Assembly: GCA_910579645.1 (NCBI GenBank)
Contig: CAJTVK010000005.1
Span: 1-64,000 of the forward strand
Length of the DNA stretch: 64,000 nt
Direction of reading: 5' to 3'
DNA from: an uncultured Lachnospiraceae bacterium
GTDB lineage: Bacteria > Bacillota > Clostridia > Lachnospirales > Lachnospiraceae
The position numbers were made by a program, and so were the translations under genes. The notes under the pieces were generated by a model. It did not search any database. It worked only from the letters and a program-made list of their open reading frames with translations, and had not been told where the DNA came from. Of the stretch, positions 62,867 to 64,000 are shown in pieces (within the stretch, counting starts at the first letter, position 1; every line of letters begins with the position of its first letter).

Positions 62867-64000
62867 TTATGGAACGTTCTTTTTTATGAAATCCTCATAC
62901 AGAGGAGACATTTCCCGCAGCTTTCCCACAATTTCTTTTATCGCCTCCACCGTCCGGTCCATTTCCTCCCTTGTATTCTCCGCGCCTACCGTCAGCCGCA
63001 GGGAGCCATGGGCAATTTCATGGGGCAGGCCGACAGCAAGCAGCACATGGGACGGATCCAAGGAACCGGAAGTACATGCCGAACCGCTGGACGCGCAGAT
63101 TCCTTTCATATCCAGCATAATAAGCAGCGATTCCCCTTCCACAAACCGGAAGCTGAAGTTCACATTATTGGAAAGCCGCCTCTCCCTGTCGCCGTTCAGC
63201 CTGCAATAAGGTATCTCTTTCTCAATCCTGTCCGTCAGATAATCCCTCAGTGCCCGCTCTTTCTTTTCATTTTCCTCCATCCGTTCGGCAGCCAGTTCCG
63301 CCGCCTTGCCGATTCCTACGATTCCCGGCACGTTTTCGGTTCCCGCCCGGCGTCCCCGCTCCTGCTGCCCGCCATGGAGAAAAGAGCGCAGCTTCAGGCC
63401 GGTGCGGATATACAGAAAGCCAATCCCTTTCGGTCCGTAAAATTTATGCCCGCTGGCACTCAGCATATCAATATTCATTTCCTCTGCCCGAATCGGCATA
63501 TGCCCATAAGCCTGCACCGCATCCGTATGGAACAGAATCCCCCGCTCCCGTGCAATGGCTCCGATTTCTTTGATTGGCTGCACCGTGCCTATCTCATTAT
63601 TGGCAAACATCACCGAAATCAATATGGTATCCGGACGGATGGCATGTTTCAGTTCTTCCAGTTTCAGTATGCCGTTTTCGTCCACATTGACATAAGTAAC
63701 CTCAAATCCTCTTTTTTCCAAATAGGCACAAGTATGCAGCACCGCATGGTGCTCGATTTTGGATGTAATGATATGTTTCCCTTTGGATTCATAAGCCTCC
63801 GCAGCGGCAACCAGTGCCCAATTATCGGCTTCCGAACCGCCGGCAGTGAAATAAATCTCGTTTGTCTTCACCCCCAAGGTAGCGGCAATCGTTTCCCTCG
63901 CCTTCATCACCGCTCCTTTCGCCGCCGAACCGGCGGAGTATATGCTGCTTGGATTCCCGTAATAATCGGTAAAATACGGCAGCATTGCTTCCACCACCTG
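62867..64000 (-). CDS. nifS: cysteine desulfurase NifS/IscS, cut by window end
   Basis: Supplies sulfur to NifU and MnmA. The N-terminal ~20 residues (D-N-A-A-T-T region) lie beyond the window. Seen: E-H-H-A-V, S-A-S-G-H-K-F-Y-G-P-K-G with the PLP lysine, and S-S-G-S-A-C-T-S-G with the persulfide cysteine. Different composition and sequence from the phage copy at 8,503. Confidence 0.94.
   Translation of the reverse strand, partial: QVVEAMLPYFTDYYGNPSSIYSAGSAAKGAVMKARETIAATLGVKTNEIYFTAGGSEADNWALVAAAEAYESKGKHIITSKIEHHAVLHTCAYLEKRGFEVTYVNVDENGILKLEELKHAIRPDTILISVMFANNEIGTVQPIKEIGAIARERGILFHTDAVQAYGHMPIRAEEMNIDMLSASGHKFYGPKGIGFLYIRTGLKLRSFLHGGQQERGRRAGTENVPGIVGIGKAAELAAERMEENEKKERALRDYLTDRIEKEIPYCRLNGDRERRLSNNVNFSFRFVEGESLLIMLDMKGICASSGSACTSGSLDPSHVLLAVGLPHEIAHGSLRLTVGAENTREEMDRTVEAIKEIVGKLREMSPLYEDFIKKNVP

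Noticed and set aside
1..64000. CRISPR arrays, tRNA or rRNA genes
   Set aside because: No regularly spaced repeats, and no cloverleaf or rRNA signature noticed; tandem repeats seen are in-frame coding or leader arrays.

Overview
The window joins two kinds of DNA. Bases 1 to about 26,450 are AT-rich and almost entirely plus-strand. They look like the late end of a prophage or phage-derived element. Bases about 26,500 to 64,000 are more GC-rich, mostly minus-strand, and carry housekeeping genes of an anaerobic Clostridia-type Firmicute. A Lachnospiraceae-like host is my best guess, from the cmk-ispH-rpsA cluster, the NifS-NifU pair, a BaiN-type flavoprotein, a SpoIID-like peptidoglycan-binding protein and a CIRCE operator. 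The species cannot be fixed from sequence alone.

Phage-like part. Small unknown genes (395-1429) lead into a coupled pair: a CoiA-like zinc/nuclease protein (1503-3362) and a 945-residue two-barrel RNA polymerase resembling YonO and RNA-dependent RNA polymerases (3359-6196). An HU protein, an unknown protein and a probable virion or tail-tube protein follow. Next come a Cys-rich mini-protein, a complete cysteine desulfurase, a lysis cassette (two membrane proteins and a three-domain endolysin) and a long tail and fiber operon (13,158-22,685). No terminase, portal or capsid gene is visible, so the element continues to the left of the window.

The fiber operon ends in what I read as a tail-fiber shufflon (22,411-26,249). 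A fiber shaft gene is joined in frame to one C-terminal tip. Three silent tips lie nearby, two on the minus strand and one on the plus strand. Each tip starts at a copy of one 14-bp site, and a tyrosine recombinase gene lies among them. All four joints have the same reading frame and the same N-S-N-L hinge.

Chromosomal part. In order: yaaA, bcp and cutC; a peptidoglycan-binding gene split by a 3.59-kb serine-recombinase element; htpG with a perfect CIRCE; a PrsA-like foldase, an FAD protein, sbcC and sbcD; a PHP protein; cheR; rpsA, ispH and cmk; an acetyltransferase, a BaiN-like flavoprotein and an RpiR regulator; a Y-family polymerase with its YolD partner; a siroheme reductase; tpiA, pgk and gap; a HisK-like phosphatase; mnmA, a Mug-like glycosylase, nifU and nifS (cut by the window end).

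The 3.59-kb insertion is flanked by 13-bp direct repeats. Recombination between them would rejoin the split gene in frame, much as sporulation skin elements do. Other notable features are two hairpin mobile-like repeats with a shared core, in-frame tandem-repeat expansions in three housekeeping genes, and an RNA hairpin covering the ribosome site of the split gene.
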